Shown here: positions 1 to 11,150 of the stretch, in pieces | How the letters are laid out: every line of letters starts with the position of its first letter | Numbering within the stretch: the stretch's first letter is position 1 | DNA from: Doryteuthis pealeii | Taxonomy: Eukaryota > Mollusca > Cephalopoda > Myopsida > Loliginidae | Length of the DNA stretch: 64,000 bases | Assembly: GCA_023376005.1 (NCBI GenBank) | Contig: CM042163.1 | Coordinates: forward strand, 3,343,915-3,407,914 | Direction of reading: 5' to 3' | The notes under the pieces: generated by a model | Database searches by the model: none | What the model saw: the letters and a program-made list of their open reading frames with translations, nothing else | Told to the model about the DNA's origin: nothing | Program-made: the position numbers and the translations under genes

Positions 1-181
1 CAGCAGACGCAGTGAAACACTAGTGAAACACTTTTATCGCCTCGGCCACAGTACACAGCTGACCATCCTAGCGGAATTAAGCTTGTCAAGCGATACTACG
101 CGCCTCTACCATAATAGGTAAGGGGGCGCTATTGAGAGAATAATAACAACAAACAGATCGAATGCCCTTCGGCGAAGTGAA

Positions 182-453
182 TAAGATTTTTGGATGTTTG
201 TTTATTTAGAAACGTTGCTGATAAAGTATATATTAGATTTTTACGCTGATGAGACTTAATAAAGTCGAAACAGTCTGTACGGTATTCTACACATCGAGCC
301 ATCCTTCACTGGGATTACACTTGTCAAGTTTATTTTCTATAAGAAAAAGTATCGAATTTTATGCGATACATGCGTTGTAAGTGCCTTCAAGTAAAAATCT
401 AATATATACTTTATCAGCAACATTTCTAAATAAACAAACATCCAAAAATCTTA
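182..453. repeat. palindromic repeat, 63-bp arms
   Basis: 182-244 and 391-453 are near-perfect inverted copies separated by about 146 bases. The right arm runs into (TA)n and GATA microsatellites. It has the form of a MITE or foldback element; no transposase is seen. Confidence 0.7.
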
Positions 454-615
454 TATATATATATATAGATAGATAGATATGAACAGACTGGGATAGATAG
501 ATAGATAGATAGATAGATAGAAACAGACTGAGATAGATAGATAGATAGATAGATAGAAATAGATTGGGATAGATAGAAAGAAACAGATTGGGATAGATAG
601 AAAGAAACAGATTGG

Positions 616-658
<43 letters not shown>
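454..658. repeat. TA and GATA microsatellite
   Basis: Interrupted (GATA)n with AGAAACAG-type interruptions; the minus strand reads an artefactual Leu-Ser-Ile-Tyr repeat. Bases 660-1035 contain no gene or repeat I recognise. Confidence 0.9.
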
Positions 659-659
<1 letters not shown>

Positions 660-1035
660 TGAAAATGCCCGTCTTTTATGGTGTTCAAAGATATCATTTA
701 CTTTTTTAATACCCGGATGTTTTTGCTATGTCAATCCTTACAGTATAACATTTCATTGGCCGTGTTTCAATGGTTGCTTTAATAATATTTGCAGTTCGTT
801 TTATGGAATTTACCAAGTTAATTGATTTTCAAGCGTCTGTGGAATGAAAGAAATGATGTGTAGAATTCGTTTGATTGATTTTCCCGATTTCATTATAAAC
901 TTTCGACATCATCCACCAGAATATCAAATGTCTTTACTTGGAGGAACAAAGAGACTGGAAGAGAATTCTATATCCGTTGTAGGATGGTTAATGACTGTTA
1001 TAAAATCAACACGTCGCTTTAACCTATAACAAACG

Positions 1036-1041
1036 CCATCC

Positions 1042-1072
<31 letters not shown>

Positions 1073-2800
1073 CATGGCAATAGCATAATCTTTACAGATC
1101 ATTGCCGTCCCTCACAATCCCACAACTCCACCACCAGAACCCTTCCTTGCATGAGCCCTCAAATGACTCATCAAACCTGCTGCAGATCTACAAAGTTTGA
1201 CGCAAATATGACATTGAAAAGACTTCTTCCCCGTTGAATGAGATGATTCAGATGAATCAGATGAGTCAGATGATAAAATTTGATGCTTATGCACCACCAT
1301 ATGTCTCTTAAGACCAGAAGCCGACTTACAGACCTTGCCACAGATAGCACAAGACACATTATTTACTCCTGGAATCTGCATGGATTGACCCAGGTGAGAT
1401 TTCCTATGATTGACATAGCCAACCCTCGTATCTATCCATACATACATACATACATACATGATGGCAACAAACTCGTATTCAAGTATTGCCATTGCTTGAT
1501 ATAGTAACAATAATAACAACAAAAAAAAAGTCTGCAAAGAAAAAAAAAAAATCAACAGTTCCAACAATATAACAAACGCCATCCATATATCTATCTATCT
1601 GTCTATCTATCTATCCATACATACATGATGGCAGCAAACTCGTGTTCAAGTATTGCCATTGCTTGATAAAAAAAAAATGAATAAATAAAAGTTCAACAAT
1701 TCAAAGAATATAATGGTGAGCTTCAAAAGGTTCAACAATGAGCTGCACAAAAGTGGCTCTTTAGTCCTGCCAAAGTCTTGCACATCTTCCCACATTCACA
1801 GGTATTTCCAGGGAGCACAGGGTATTCTATTAGTCCATCCCGCCGATGCACAGATTGGTGACTGATCAGGCCAGCCTTGCTCATACATAGCCTTCCACAC
1901 TGGTCACATAGTAGACCGATTTGAAGCCCTTGATTGTCTACTTCTTTATTCTTGTGAATATCTCGTTTCAACTGCTCATGCTGTATACAGTTGGTCTCAA
2001 ACTTTTTTGTGCCCTCCTGCAAAGCTCTTCTCTACTGCCCACGGTCCAAAGCCTTACTCTCCCAGGTCTTCTCATTGATGTTACATTTTTTCAAGGTCGA
2101 CCTCAGGCAATCCTTGTATCTCATCTTGGGCCCTTGAACCAAACGCTTTCCATTTACAAGTTCCCCATAGAACAGTTGTTTAGGAAGTCGCCCATTGTTC
2201 ATCCTTACCAAATGCCCACTCCATCTCAATCTATGTTTGATTATGAGAGATTCTATACTTTGACATTTGGCTCGCTCCAGAACCTCCATGTCACTGACGT
2301 ACATTTGCCAGCGTACCCCTAATATTTGTCGTAGGCATTGCTGGTGAAAGCGCTCGAGACATACATACATTCATACACACATACACACATACATAAATAT
2401 TGATCGCAACGTCTTATCAGACGACTGACACTCCTTCATTCATTATCCGTTTATGAGCTCGTCTATGATTTTTCAATCCTGCCAAAGTCTTTCATAACTT
2501 AGAACATATATGGCACACATAACGATCGGTGTTGACTGAGTCGACAGATGTTGTATACACATCACTGAGAACTCTCATGAAAAGCTTGAGACCAACAGCT
2601 GTTCGGCACACTTTTTGTGCAGCAGGAACATAAAAAGTCCTCATGTTGGGAATCGTGCTGGGAATCAGAGTGTGGCATGGCAGAGACAACAATTGCAGTC
2701 GGGTAGCTCTCGTGTGATTTCATGTGATTGACCAAGCCGGCCATTGACAAAAGGGCCCGGTCATACTCCTCACAGATCCATACATCGCCAGAATTGTCCG
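1036..2800 (-). mobile_element. decayed LINE 3' ends with C2H2-like tails
   Basis: Minus-strand fragments include the end of a reverse-transcriptase ORF (2370-2032: RFHQQCLRQILGVRWQ, RLRWSGHLVRM, then GKRLVQGPKMRYKDCL), the usual C-terminal part of this non-LTR class. C2H2-like units follow or precede it at about 2780-2490, 2022-1732 and 1400-1130 (such as CDQCGRLCMSKAGLISHQ and CHICVKLCRSAAGLMSHLRAH). ATCT and CATA tracts interrupt the pieces, and a 55-base segment with GATGGCA recurs at 1459 and 1627. Several truncated copies are nested, and none is intact. Confidence 0.75.
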
Positions 2801-2816
2801 GCAGAGTTTATACATG

Positions 2817-3946
2817 TGTAAGGTTCAAGGTTATATATAAATTATAACTGGTTCAAACAAACAACTCCGACACGAGTGTTGAACATAACATAAATGGACT
2901 TTAATAAAAGCACATGGAGAGACATTTATGACATGAAGTACATATATATGAAACAAGATACATAGTGGATAATATACGTACATAGATACATAAGAAGAGT
3001 TACATAGAAGATACATTTAGTTATGGAGAGTCCATAGACTAAGATCACTTATTATTGGCAGTGTTTTTTTTTGGGAGGGGAGGGGTGAAAAACCCCCACA
3101 CAGGGAGGGTGTAGACATAAATGTCTAACCCATTGTAGTCACGTCCCGAGAAGCAAGAGAGTGAGAGAGTTTGAAACCGGCGCTTAAATACAACAGACCC
3201 CTGGTGGTCAAAAACGGGAACCCAGAGGAAAGATAACTCTTCCAGGCAAAGGCAGACAACCCAACACCAGTATAAACGCTTTGAGTTATATCTTCATTTT
3301 GTGTCTGCTATATCCTTTCTTCTTTTGTCAACGTCTGTGTCTTTGGATATTTCAGACATCTTAATGAAAGCACCGATTGTGTGGTCAAATACGCGGCCAC
3401 ATGTGGCCAGGAAGCTGCCGAATTTGCGAAAGCCTTTTTGGAAATGAATTTCGTATGCTTCTTGCAAATACATCCACACAAGCCGAATCACATCAACATA
3501 ATCTGGTTCAAAGTTATATATATATATTATAACTGGTTGAAACAAACAACTCCGACTCGAGTGTTGAACATAACAATAACGGACTTTAATAAAAGCACAT
3601 GGAGAGACATTTATGACATGAAATACATATACATGAAACAAGATACATAGTGGATGATATACGTACATAGAAAAGGGATAAGATACAAAAGAGTTACATA
3701 GAAGATATATTTAGTTATGGAGAGTCCATAGACTAAGGTCACTTACTAGTGTCTGTAATGGAGGCCGAAACCCCCATACGAGAAGGTGTAGACATAAATG
3801 TCTAACCCATTGTAGCCACGTCCTGAGAAGCAAGAGAGAGAGAGAGAGTTTGAAACAGGCGCTTAAATACCACAGACCCCTGGTGGCCAAACCGGGAACC
3901 CAGAAGGAAGATAACTCTTCCAGATCCAAGGGAAGACAATCCAACA
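2817..3946 (-). mobile_element. miniature LTR retroelement (TRIM-like) with two LTR-like repeats
   Basis: Direct repeats at about 2817-3266 and 3508-3946 flank a 240-bp interior. Read on the minus strand each begins TGTTGG, has a TATTTAAG promoter-like box and an ATTAAAG poly(A)-like site, and the element ends TTACA. CATG at 2813-2816 and 3947-3950 fits a 4-bp target duplication. The interior (minus, ending about 3294) reads a 70-residue ORF with VWMYLQEAYEIHF and a Lys-rich end; its function is unknown. There are no polymerase domains, so movement would depend on another element. Confidence 0.6.
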
Positions 3947-3956
3947 CATGCATACA

Positions 3957-4527
3957 TACATAAAAAGACAGTTGATGTGTATGTATGTCCGGAGGAAACT
4001 ACGAAGATAAAACAATTAATGACAACGTAGATATATGTACACATTCACTATGTTCAGAGCTTGCTTTTTGTGCAAAAATAATAAAGATCTTATCTATATC
4101 TGGGAAGATATTCCAAAATTAGGATTTGAATTGTAAGACAAGGGAAAATCATTGGTTGCGTTCGTGATTAAAATTATGTAAGACCAAAACAGTTAATGGA
4201 TCTGCGAGACTAACTTTTTTATTATCCCCCTCTACCCGGGTAGTCGCTTCTAGTACATATATAAAAGGCAGTTGGTGTGTATGTATGTCTGGGTGAAACT
4301 ACGAAAATACAACAATTGACAACAAAGTAAATATATATACACATTAAATATCACCAAATCTTGCTTTTTGTGCAAAAAATACAAAGATTTGACTTATATT
4401 TACGAAGATATCTAGAAATAAAAATATACATAATGATAATGGATCTGTGAGACTATCTTGCTAACCATTACACCACGGTTTTTCTGGTTCTCCCTCTACA
4501 CAAGTGATGCTGGGTAGCCGCTTCTAG
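3957..4527 (+). mobile_element. two adjacent Helitron copies
   Basis: Both units start near ATAAAA(G)GCAGTTG-GTGTGTATGTATGT and end with a GC hairpin then CTAG. The first ends CTACCCGGGTAG-TCGCTT-CTAG (4250-4253). The second starts at once (ACATATATAAAAGG) and ends CTAG at 4524-4527. A 3' hairpin plus CTRR is the Helitron signature. No Rep/helicase is present, so they are non-autonomous. Confidence 0.65.
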
Positions 4528-4596
4528 ACTTCTATAAAGGAATAGAACAGGAAACTGCCCACCCCAACTATTAGATAAATGTCTAGCTGATTGGTT

Positions 4597-4780
4597 GGTT
4601 GATTGGCTGGTTGGTTGGTTCGTTCGTTCGTTCAGTTTTACGGCATGTCAACCCTTGTTGAGTTATTTTATGCCGAAGACATTTTGTTTTATTAATTTTG
4701 ATAGGTATTGAAAATCCTTTTTTTAACTCAATTTTAAAAAAACATATTAAACCATTATGCCACAATGATATGCCCTTTTT
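4597..4780 (-). mobile_element. truncated (AACC)n-tailed element
   Basis: A TTGG microsatellite followed by TTTTACGGCATGTCAACCC and the downstream stretch shared with the longer copies described at 5620. Only the 3' end of the element is kept. Confidence 0.55.
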
Positions 4781-4794
4781 ATCCATCTCGTTTG

Positions 4795-5050
4795 TCACGA
4801 GTAAGGATGTGACACAGGGTCACAAATATGGCGCATCGAGCGAGGAACGAACTTACTATTCAGCAGTGATGAATGTGCGAGACCAGTTTGCTAACCATTA
4901 CACCACAATGTGGCACCCTTTTCACCTAACCGGTTTGCCACGAGTAAAGATAACACAGGGTCACAAATATGGGGCATCCTGTGAGGAACGTATTCAGTAG
5001 TAATGAATATACAAGACGAGCTAGTTAGCCATTACACCACGACGGCACGC
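4795..5050 (-). repeat. tandem tRNA-like SINE fragments
   Basis: Two direct copies of about 120 bp, each with TGACACAGGGTCACAAATATGG and ending at AACCATTACACCAC, the complement of a tRNA A-box region (GTGGTGTAATGGTT). A third relative is at 18970-19097. From 5050 to 5600 I see no gene or clear repeat. Confidence 0.55.
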
Positions 5051-5619
5051 CCGAACAAATCCATTGTGTAAGAAGATTATTTAAAGGAAGAAGAAAAAGA
5101 TTTTCTCTTTCATAAAACCAAAGAAAAATGTTGCCGAAAGATGAAAGTTTAAACAGTTAAAAAAAGAGAGAGAAAAAGTCTCGAGCGTTTGTCTGACATC
5201 TGAGACCCCGAGGTGTCATGAAATGAAAGAAAGGGGACTCAATATACATACAAGTGCCCTCCGCCCCACGCACCCCAAAAAAGAACATCCTTTCATAATG
5301 ATTTGAAAACATCTGCTGTGTAAAACACGAATTCTTAAATCTTTGACCTTTGACCCGGATAATATCGGTTTATTCTTTCATTCATAGACCCACTTCTTTT
5401 TGTCCTTTTTATTCAGAGAATTGTCGTTCCCCATTTGTACAAATGTAAATTCAAATTAGGCCACTTGCCTTTTAAAGTCGCTTTTAAAATTCTTTGTCAC
5501 CTGAACAAAAAGACAATTATACCTTCTTTTCAATCCCCACTCGAAAGAACATGACTCGATGTTTGCATAATCGTTGTAATAATTTTATTTGGCGTGATTC
5601 ATTATCTAACCCTAACCCT

Positions 5620-6240
5620 AACCACCCGATAGGGCGGTTAGGGTTAGGGGCGTTAGAATGCACCGACTGTACCTCTGCAGAGGGGTAAGACTCCCCCAAT
5701 GGTGCTCCCTGTTGACCGTGGTTGGCGACCCGTGATGCTTAAGGATAGAGCCCAGGTGGATGATCAGTTCATGACTTGCAATACTCCACTTTGGCCCTAT
5801 CTTGGGCTAGACGGGCGGTCAGAGAGGCTCCCTCCGATCAATCAGCTGGTCACGTCAAGCCCTAGCAACTATATCATTTTCCCAACCCTATTGCCCTTAT
5901 GGCAAGCCCCAACCCCTTTTTATCATATGGGTGCTAGAAGGTGGTGGCTGAGGGTCTACATGTCCTGGAAATGACGTTAACTCTATCTGATGGTGAGGTT
6001 CCAGTTTTGGAGGTTTGGGGAATGTGGAGCACCCCTTCATCACCAATGCTCCCTGGTCCACTCTAACCCGGAGTGGTAGTACCTGTTAGGGTCCCATCTA
6101 TGGGTTAAATAGAAAAACATGAGTTGATAAATAAAATTGTATTATGCATTAAGAATTGATTTATTTCAAAACTTTATCGGCATTAAATGACCCACCGAGG
6201 TTGATATGCCGTAAAACAAAACCAACCAACCAAACCAACC
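5620..6240 (+). mobile_element. full-length (AACC)n-tailed short interspersed element
   Basis: Starts near GTTAGAATGCACCGACTGTA and ends in ATGCCGTAAAACAAAACC and an AACC tail. Copies recur across the window in both orientations, for example 6675-7270, 28195-28800 and 56750-57178. The 3' region matches the tail of the LINE relic at 22925-23978, which implies mobilisation by that LINE's reverse transcriptase. It carries the 91-codon ORF at 5699-5974. Confidence 0.65.
5699..5974 (+). CDS. 91-codon ORF inside the (AACC)n-tailed element
   Basis: ATG to TGA, reading RGWRPVMLKDR and QFMTCNTPLWPYLGLDG, later PTLLPLWQAPTPFYH and WLRVYMSW. The copy at 28724-28449 on the other strand keeps the same frame and length, with 76 of 91 residues identical by my count. 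No domain is recognised. It may be a chance ORF kept open by low divergence, so coding status is unproven. Confidence 0.25.
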   Translation: MVLPVDRGWRPVMLKDRAQVDDQFMTCNTPLWPYLGLDGRSERLPPINQLVTSSPSNYIIFPTLLPLWQAPTPFYHMGARRWWLRVYMSWK

Positions 6241-6385
6241 ATCATTATCTGTGAAATGAATCCCATGTCATTTCTCGATGGACGACAAAACACCAATGAA
6301 ACATCTTGTCTAACAGACACCGGGAAATACTGAATGTCCTCAAAGTCCGTGGGCACTTTAAATTAATAAATTCTTTACAAACCTA

Positions 6386-6630
6386 TATAAATCGTCGTCG
6401 GGGTGGCCTAAAGTCGGTATCAGTCAATCAGCGAGGGAGTCTATCCCCTTTTCACTAGCGATAGACCAAAGAGATTGTTTTTGTGTCTGGGGTGGAGCGC
6501 CATACCTACCATCAGCTCCTTACCTTACCGCATAGATACCTGTGCTACTCATACGCTGAGTTCGCGAGGCTCGGTATCGAACTAAGGACCTTGTGGTTTC
6601 TAGCCGAATGCTCTACGGACTGAGCTTATT
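6386..6630 (-). mobile_element. tRNA-derived SINE (family A)
   Basis: Minus-strand copy: the body starts at GTCGTCGGGGTGGCCTAAAG and the tRNA-like head lies at the right (GGTATCGAAC and AGCTCAGT complement). See the best head at 24101. Confidence 0.75.
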
Positions 6631-6664
6631 ATCATCGTCATCATCATCATTATCATTATTAGGT

Positions 6665-7270
6665 CAATATGAGTACGGTTGGTTGGTTGGTTGGTTGGTT
6701 GGTTGGTTGGATTTTACGGCATGTCAACCCTTGTTGGGTTATTTTATGCCAAAGAAGTTTGGTTTGGTTCATTCTTGATGGGTACTCAATTCTCTTTTTA
6801 AACTCAATTTTTTAAATCATTTTTAAATTCATTTTTCTATTTAACCTATTGATGGGACACTAACAGGTATTACCCATTCAAGTTCAAAGTGGGTCTGGTA
6901 ATAATGTTGATGTAGGTGTATACTACACTTCTCAGAGCTCCAGAACTGGAACTTCGCCGCTTGATGCAGTTTAATGTCATACCCAGAACACTAAGACCCT
7001 CAACCACCGTCTACTAGTACATATATGATTTTTAAAAACGGTTGGGGCTTGTCATAAGGGCAATGGGGTTGGGACAGTCACATAGGTGTTAGAGCTAGCT
7101 GATTGATCGGAGGGAGCCTCCCGACCGCCCGTTCAGTCTAAATAAGAACCAAAGTGGAGTGTTGCATGTCATAGACTGCTCGGCCACCAGGGTTCCATCC
7201 TTAAGCATCACGTGTCGCCAACTACGTCCAACAGGTGACCCCATTAGGGGGATTGTACCCTTCTGCCCCA
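6665..7270 (-). mobile_element. (AACC)n-tailed element
   Basis: A TTGG tract, TTTTACGGCATGTCAACCC, then the AACCTATTGATGGGACAC and CTTGTCATAAGGGCAATGG blocks shared with other copies. The 91-codon ORF is only partly open here (7304-7095). Confidence 0.7.
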
Positions 7271-7400
7271 GTTGACAGGGCCTGTGAGTACCCTCATATT
7301 CCACAGTGTTTTTCAGTTCTCTGGCAAGGTCCAGGCATTTGTTTATCTTTTCGGTTTTTTTGTTTGTTTGTTTTTTTGTTTTTTTTTTTTTGTTTTTTCA

Positions 7401-7729
7401 TCTTCACCTTGTGATCTGCTGGAACTGAAAAATCTATCAGTTGAAAAATTCTCTTTTTTTTCTTTGTTTTTTTTGGGGGTTTTTTTGGGGGGTTGTTGTT
7501 TTTTTTTTGGGGGGGGGGGTAATCATTACTAGGTCTGATCTTCTGGCTGGGATAAGGTGATAAGTCCCAGAGAATTGTATGCATTTCATTCTCAAGAACA
7601 GATTCTGGTTTATGCATATACCATTTTCTTGTATGGTCAAAATTTACCTAGATCTAGTATTGATTAACAAGAAAAAGAGAATTTGTCAACTGATAGATTT
7701 TTACAGTCCCAGCAGATCACAGGGTGAAG
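7401..7729. repeat. MITE-like element with 59-bp terminal inverted repeats
   Basis: 7401-7459 and 7671-7729 are inverted copies (CTTCACCTTGTGATCTGC against GCAGATCACAGGGTGAAG). It sits about 55 bases before the acceptor of the first recognised hydrolase exon, in T-rich sequence. Confidence 0.65.
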
Positions 7730-7783
7730 ACTGATCCCTTTTTTTTTTTTTGTTATTTTCTTCTCTTTTTTTTTTCTTTTCAG

Positions 7784-7939
7784 GAAGAGAGATCCAGTTG
7801 CGTTGTCCAATGAAATTGTGGATCGTGTTGATCAGTTTTACAAAATCATTAGCCAATAAATTGGAAGAATCGATCCAACACTTGAAAAAGATTGGAATGA
7901 AAAAAGAAAATGTTTTTATGGCTGGACATGGAGAAGGAG
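7784..7939 (+). CDS. hydrolase gene, internal exon with nucleophile elbow
   Basis: The acceptor is a T-rich run ending in CAG (7781-7783) and the donor is GTAAGA at 7940. The exon enters with two bases of a split codon and leaves with one. The sequence reads a core beta strand (MKLWIVLIS), a helix, then VFMAGHGEGG. The position where the family has its catalytic serine is Gly (GGA). A second frame is open for about 24 codons from the exon start but ends at a TAA (7857-7859), so it cannot span the exon. No acceptable preceding exon ending in phase 1 was found upstream. Confidence 0.82.
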
Positions 7940-10571
7940 GTAAGAAAAAAGCATCGGATATAAAACATGGTGTGTGTGTATATATTTACCAACTCCTCCG
8001 CACGAGTAGGGTGTGACACAAGGTCAATTTCTTAAGCGGAGTTCAACAGGTTTGAATTCAGAGTTTTCTTTCTCCTAGACCGGTTGCATAACCAAGGTTA
8101 AAGAGCCCAGTCTGCCCTACTATTTATCTATAACTGGAGGGAGAGTAGGATTCATACCTTTTCCAAAGGTATTAGCGCTAAGTGAAATGCAATGACCACA
8201 CCCAGGATTTGAACTCGGGGCGACGAGTCCATTTCCCATGGCTTTAACCATTACACCACGCGCTTCCATACTATATAACTTTAAATTATTTCTATTAAAA
8301 TAGTTAATGGAAGATATAACTAAGGATTATTATAACTTACTTATAACTATGTGTAAACAAATAACTATTACTAACTAGAAATAATTACTTGAAACCATAT
8401 AACTGTGAGCAAATTATTTGTACTAACTAGAAATACTTGAAACCATACAACTGTGTGCAAATTATTTGTACTAACTAGAAATACTTGAAACCATACAACT
8501 GTGAGCAAATTATTTGTACTAACTAGAAATACTTGAAACCATATAACTGTGAGCAATTATTTGTACTAACTAGAAATACTTGAAACCATACAACTGTGTG
8601 CAAATTATTTGTACTAACTAGAAATACTTGAAACCATACAACTGTGTGCAAATTATTTGTACTAACTAGAAAACTTGAAACCATACAACTGTGTGCAAAT
8701 TATTTGTACTAACTAGAATACTTGAAACCATTGTGAGCAAATTATTTGTACTACTAGAAATACTTGAAACATATAACTGTGAGCAAATTAATTTGTACTA
8801 ACTAGAAATACTTGAAAACCATATAACTGTGAGCAAATTATTTGTACTAACTAGAAATACTTGAAACCATATAACTGTGAGCAAATTATTTGTACTAACT
8901 AGAAATACTTGAACCATATAACTGTGAGCACTAACTAGAAATACTTGAAACCATATAACTGTGAGCAAAATTATTTGTACTAACTAGAAATACTTGAAAC
9001 CATATAACTGTGAGCAAATTATTGTACTAACTAGAAATACTTGAAACCATATAACTGTGAGCTTGAAATATGTGAGCAAATTATTTGTACTAACTAGAAA
9101 TATTGAAACTATAACTGTGAGCAAATTATTTGTACTAACTAGAAATACTTGAAACCATATAACTGTGAGCAATTATTTGTACTAACTAGAAATACTGAAA
9201 CCATATAACTGTGAGCAAATTATTTGTACTAACTAGAAATACTTGAAACCATATAACTGTGAGCAAATTATTTGTACTAACTAGGAAATACTTGAAACCA
9301 TATAACTGTGAGCAAATTATTTTGTACTAACTTACTTGAAACCATATAACTGTGAGCAAATTATTTGTACTAACTAGAAATACTTGAAACCATATAACTG
9401 TGAGCAAATTATTTGTACTAACTAGAAATACTTGAAACCATATAACTGTGAGCAAATTATTTGTACTAACTAGAAATACTTGAAACCATACAACTGTGAG
9501 CAAATTATTTGTACTAACTAGAAATACTTGAAACCATATAACTGTGAGCAAATTATTTGTACTAACTAGAAATACTTGAAACCATATAACTGTGAGCAAA
9601 TTATTTGTACTAACTAGAAATACTTGAAACCATATAACTGTGAGCAAATTATTTGTACTAACTAGAAATACTTGAAACCATACAACTGTGTGCAAGTTAT
9701 TAGTATTCGATAGAAATACTTGGTATCATATGTGAGCAAATTATTTGTACTATATAGGAATACTTGAATCCATATAACTGTGTGCAAATTATTTGTATTA
9801 GATAGGAATACGTGATATTATATTACCGTGTGCAAATAAGAATTTTTTGGTTTGGTTTGTTTTTGTTTTACGGCATATCAACCTCGGTGGGTCATTTAAT
9901 GCCGATAAAGTTTTGAAATAAATCAATTCTTAATGCATAATACAATTTTTTTTATAAATATATTTTTCTATTTAACCCATAGATGGGAAAGAATTTTTTA
10001 AGAAACAACGACACTTAATGTAAATATAAATACACAATGAACATTATTCTCTAACATATAGGCATAAAATAACCCTGAACGGGTGGATATGTCGTTTAAA
10101 TGAATCAATCAGTTTTTAAAGGTAATCGATAACTGAATGATTTTTCAAGAAATATTTTCTTTTCTTTTTTTTTTTTTTTTTTTTAGGTCTGGAAGTTCAA
10201 CTTTTAGCCCATGCCAGTACGAAAATTCTATCAGGAGTTATCCTCCTTGGATCTTATCTACGCAAATGGCTGACTTACAGCGATTTCCCAGTCCCGATTT
10301 TTACTATTGTCGGTGATTTGGATGGAGTCACTCGCATCACACGAATAGCAGAGGCCTTCAAGTAAGAGAATTTGTTTTATTTCTAAAATTGAAGATGAAC
10401 AAACTTCCGGTCGTATCCCGTTGCTTTTTTCTGACCAGCGTTCGCCATCACTTAAATGGCCGATCAAGTCTGGTGACCTCGGCATGTCCTGGTTAACTGG
10501 CGTTTTCAACCTAGGGTGCTAGATCAAGCATATCTTGTCATACCTAGCATGCCTGATGACATGTTGAACTT

Positions 10572-10632
<61 letters not shown>

Positions 10633-10812
10633 CTCTCCCCCTCTCCTCTCTCCCTCTCCCCTCCCCCTCTTTCTCCTCTCTCCCTCCTCCTCTCCTCTCT
10701 CTCTACCTCCCTCTCCCTCTCTCCTCTCTCCCTCTCTCTCCTCCCTCTCTCTCCCCTCCCCTCTTTCTCCTCCTCTCTCTCCTCCCCTCCCTTCTCTCTC
10801 TCCTCTCTCTCT

Positions 10813-10857
<45 letters not shown>

Positions 10858-11118
10858 ATGAATAGGTTAGCCTATTCATTTTGTAATATAGTGTACAATT
10901 TAAAATTTAACGTTTAACGGTGGAGAGTCGTTGAAAATTACAACAGGTTCAGATAAATATGACAGGCTGAATTTTGGGCTGGATTTCTCTCGATTGGTTG
11001 AGGAAGTTAAGTGATGGCCAAATCGGTGGAAAATATAGCAGATTCGACGATTTTTATTATCGTTTTTATTGGAAAGAAAGAGAAGCAAAAGGACATGCTA
11101 CACAGAAAATGTAAGAAA

Positions 11119-11150
<32 letters not shown>

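Noticed and set aside
1..119. Open frame ending in an AG-GTAAGG donor at the left edge
   Set aside because: It ends in phase 2 while the first recognised hydrolase exon needs phase 1. Its end (CATCCTAGCGGAATTAAGCT) resembles the nearby stretch at 299-330, so it is probably repeat sequence.
8371..9830. CRISPR array
   Set aside because: The 48-bp units are continuous with no spacers, in a eukaryotic intron.
10571..10917. Long Ser/Leu/Pro reading frames
   Set aside because: Translation of a CT microsatellite in all frames.
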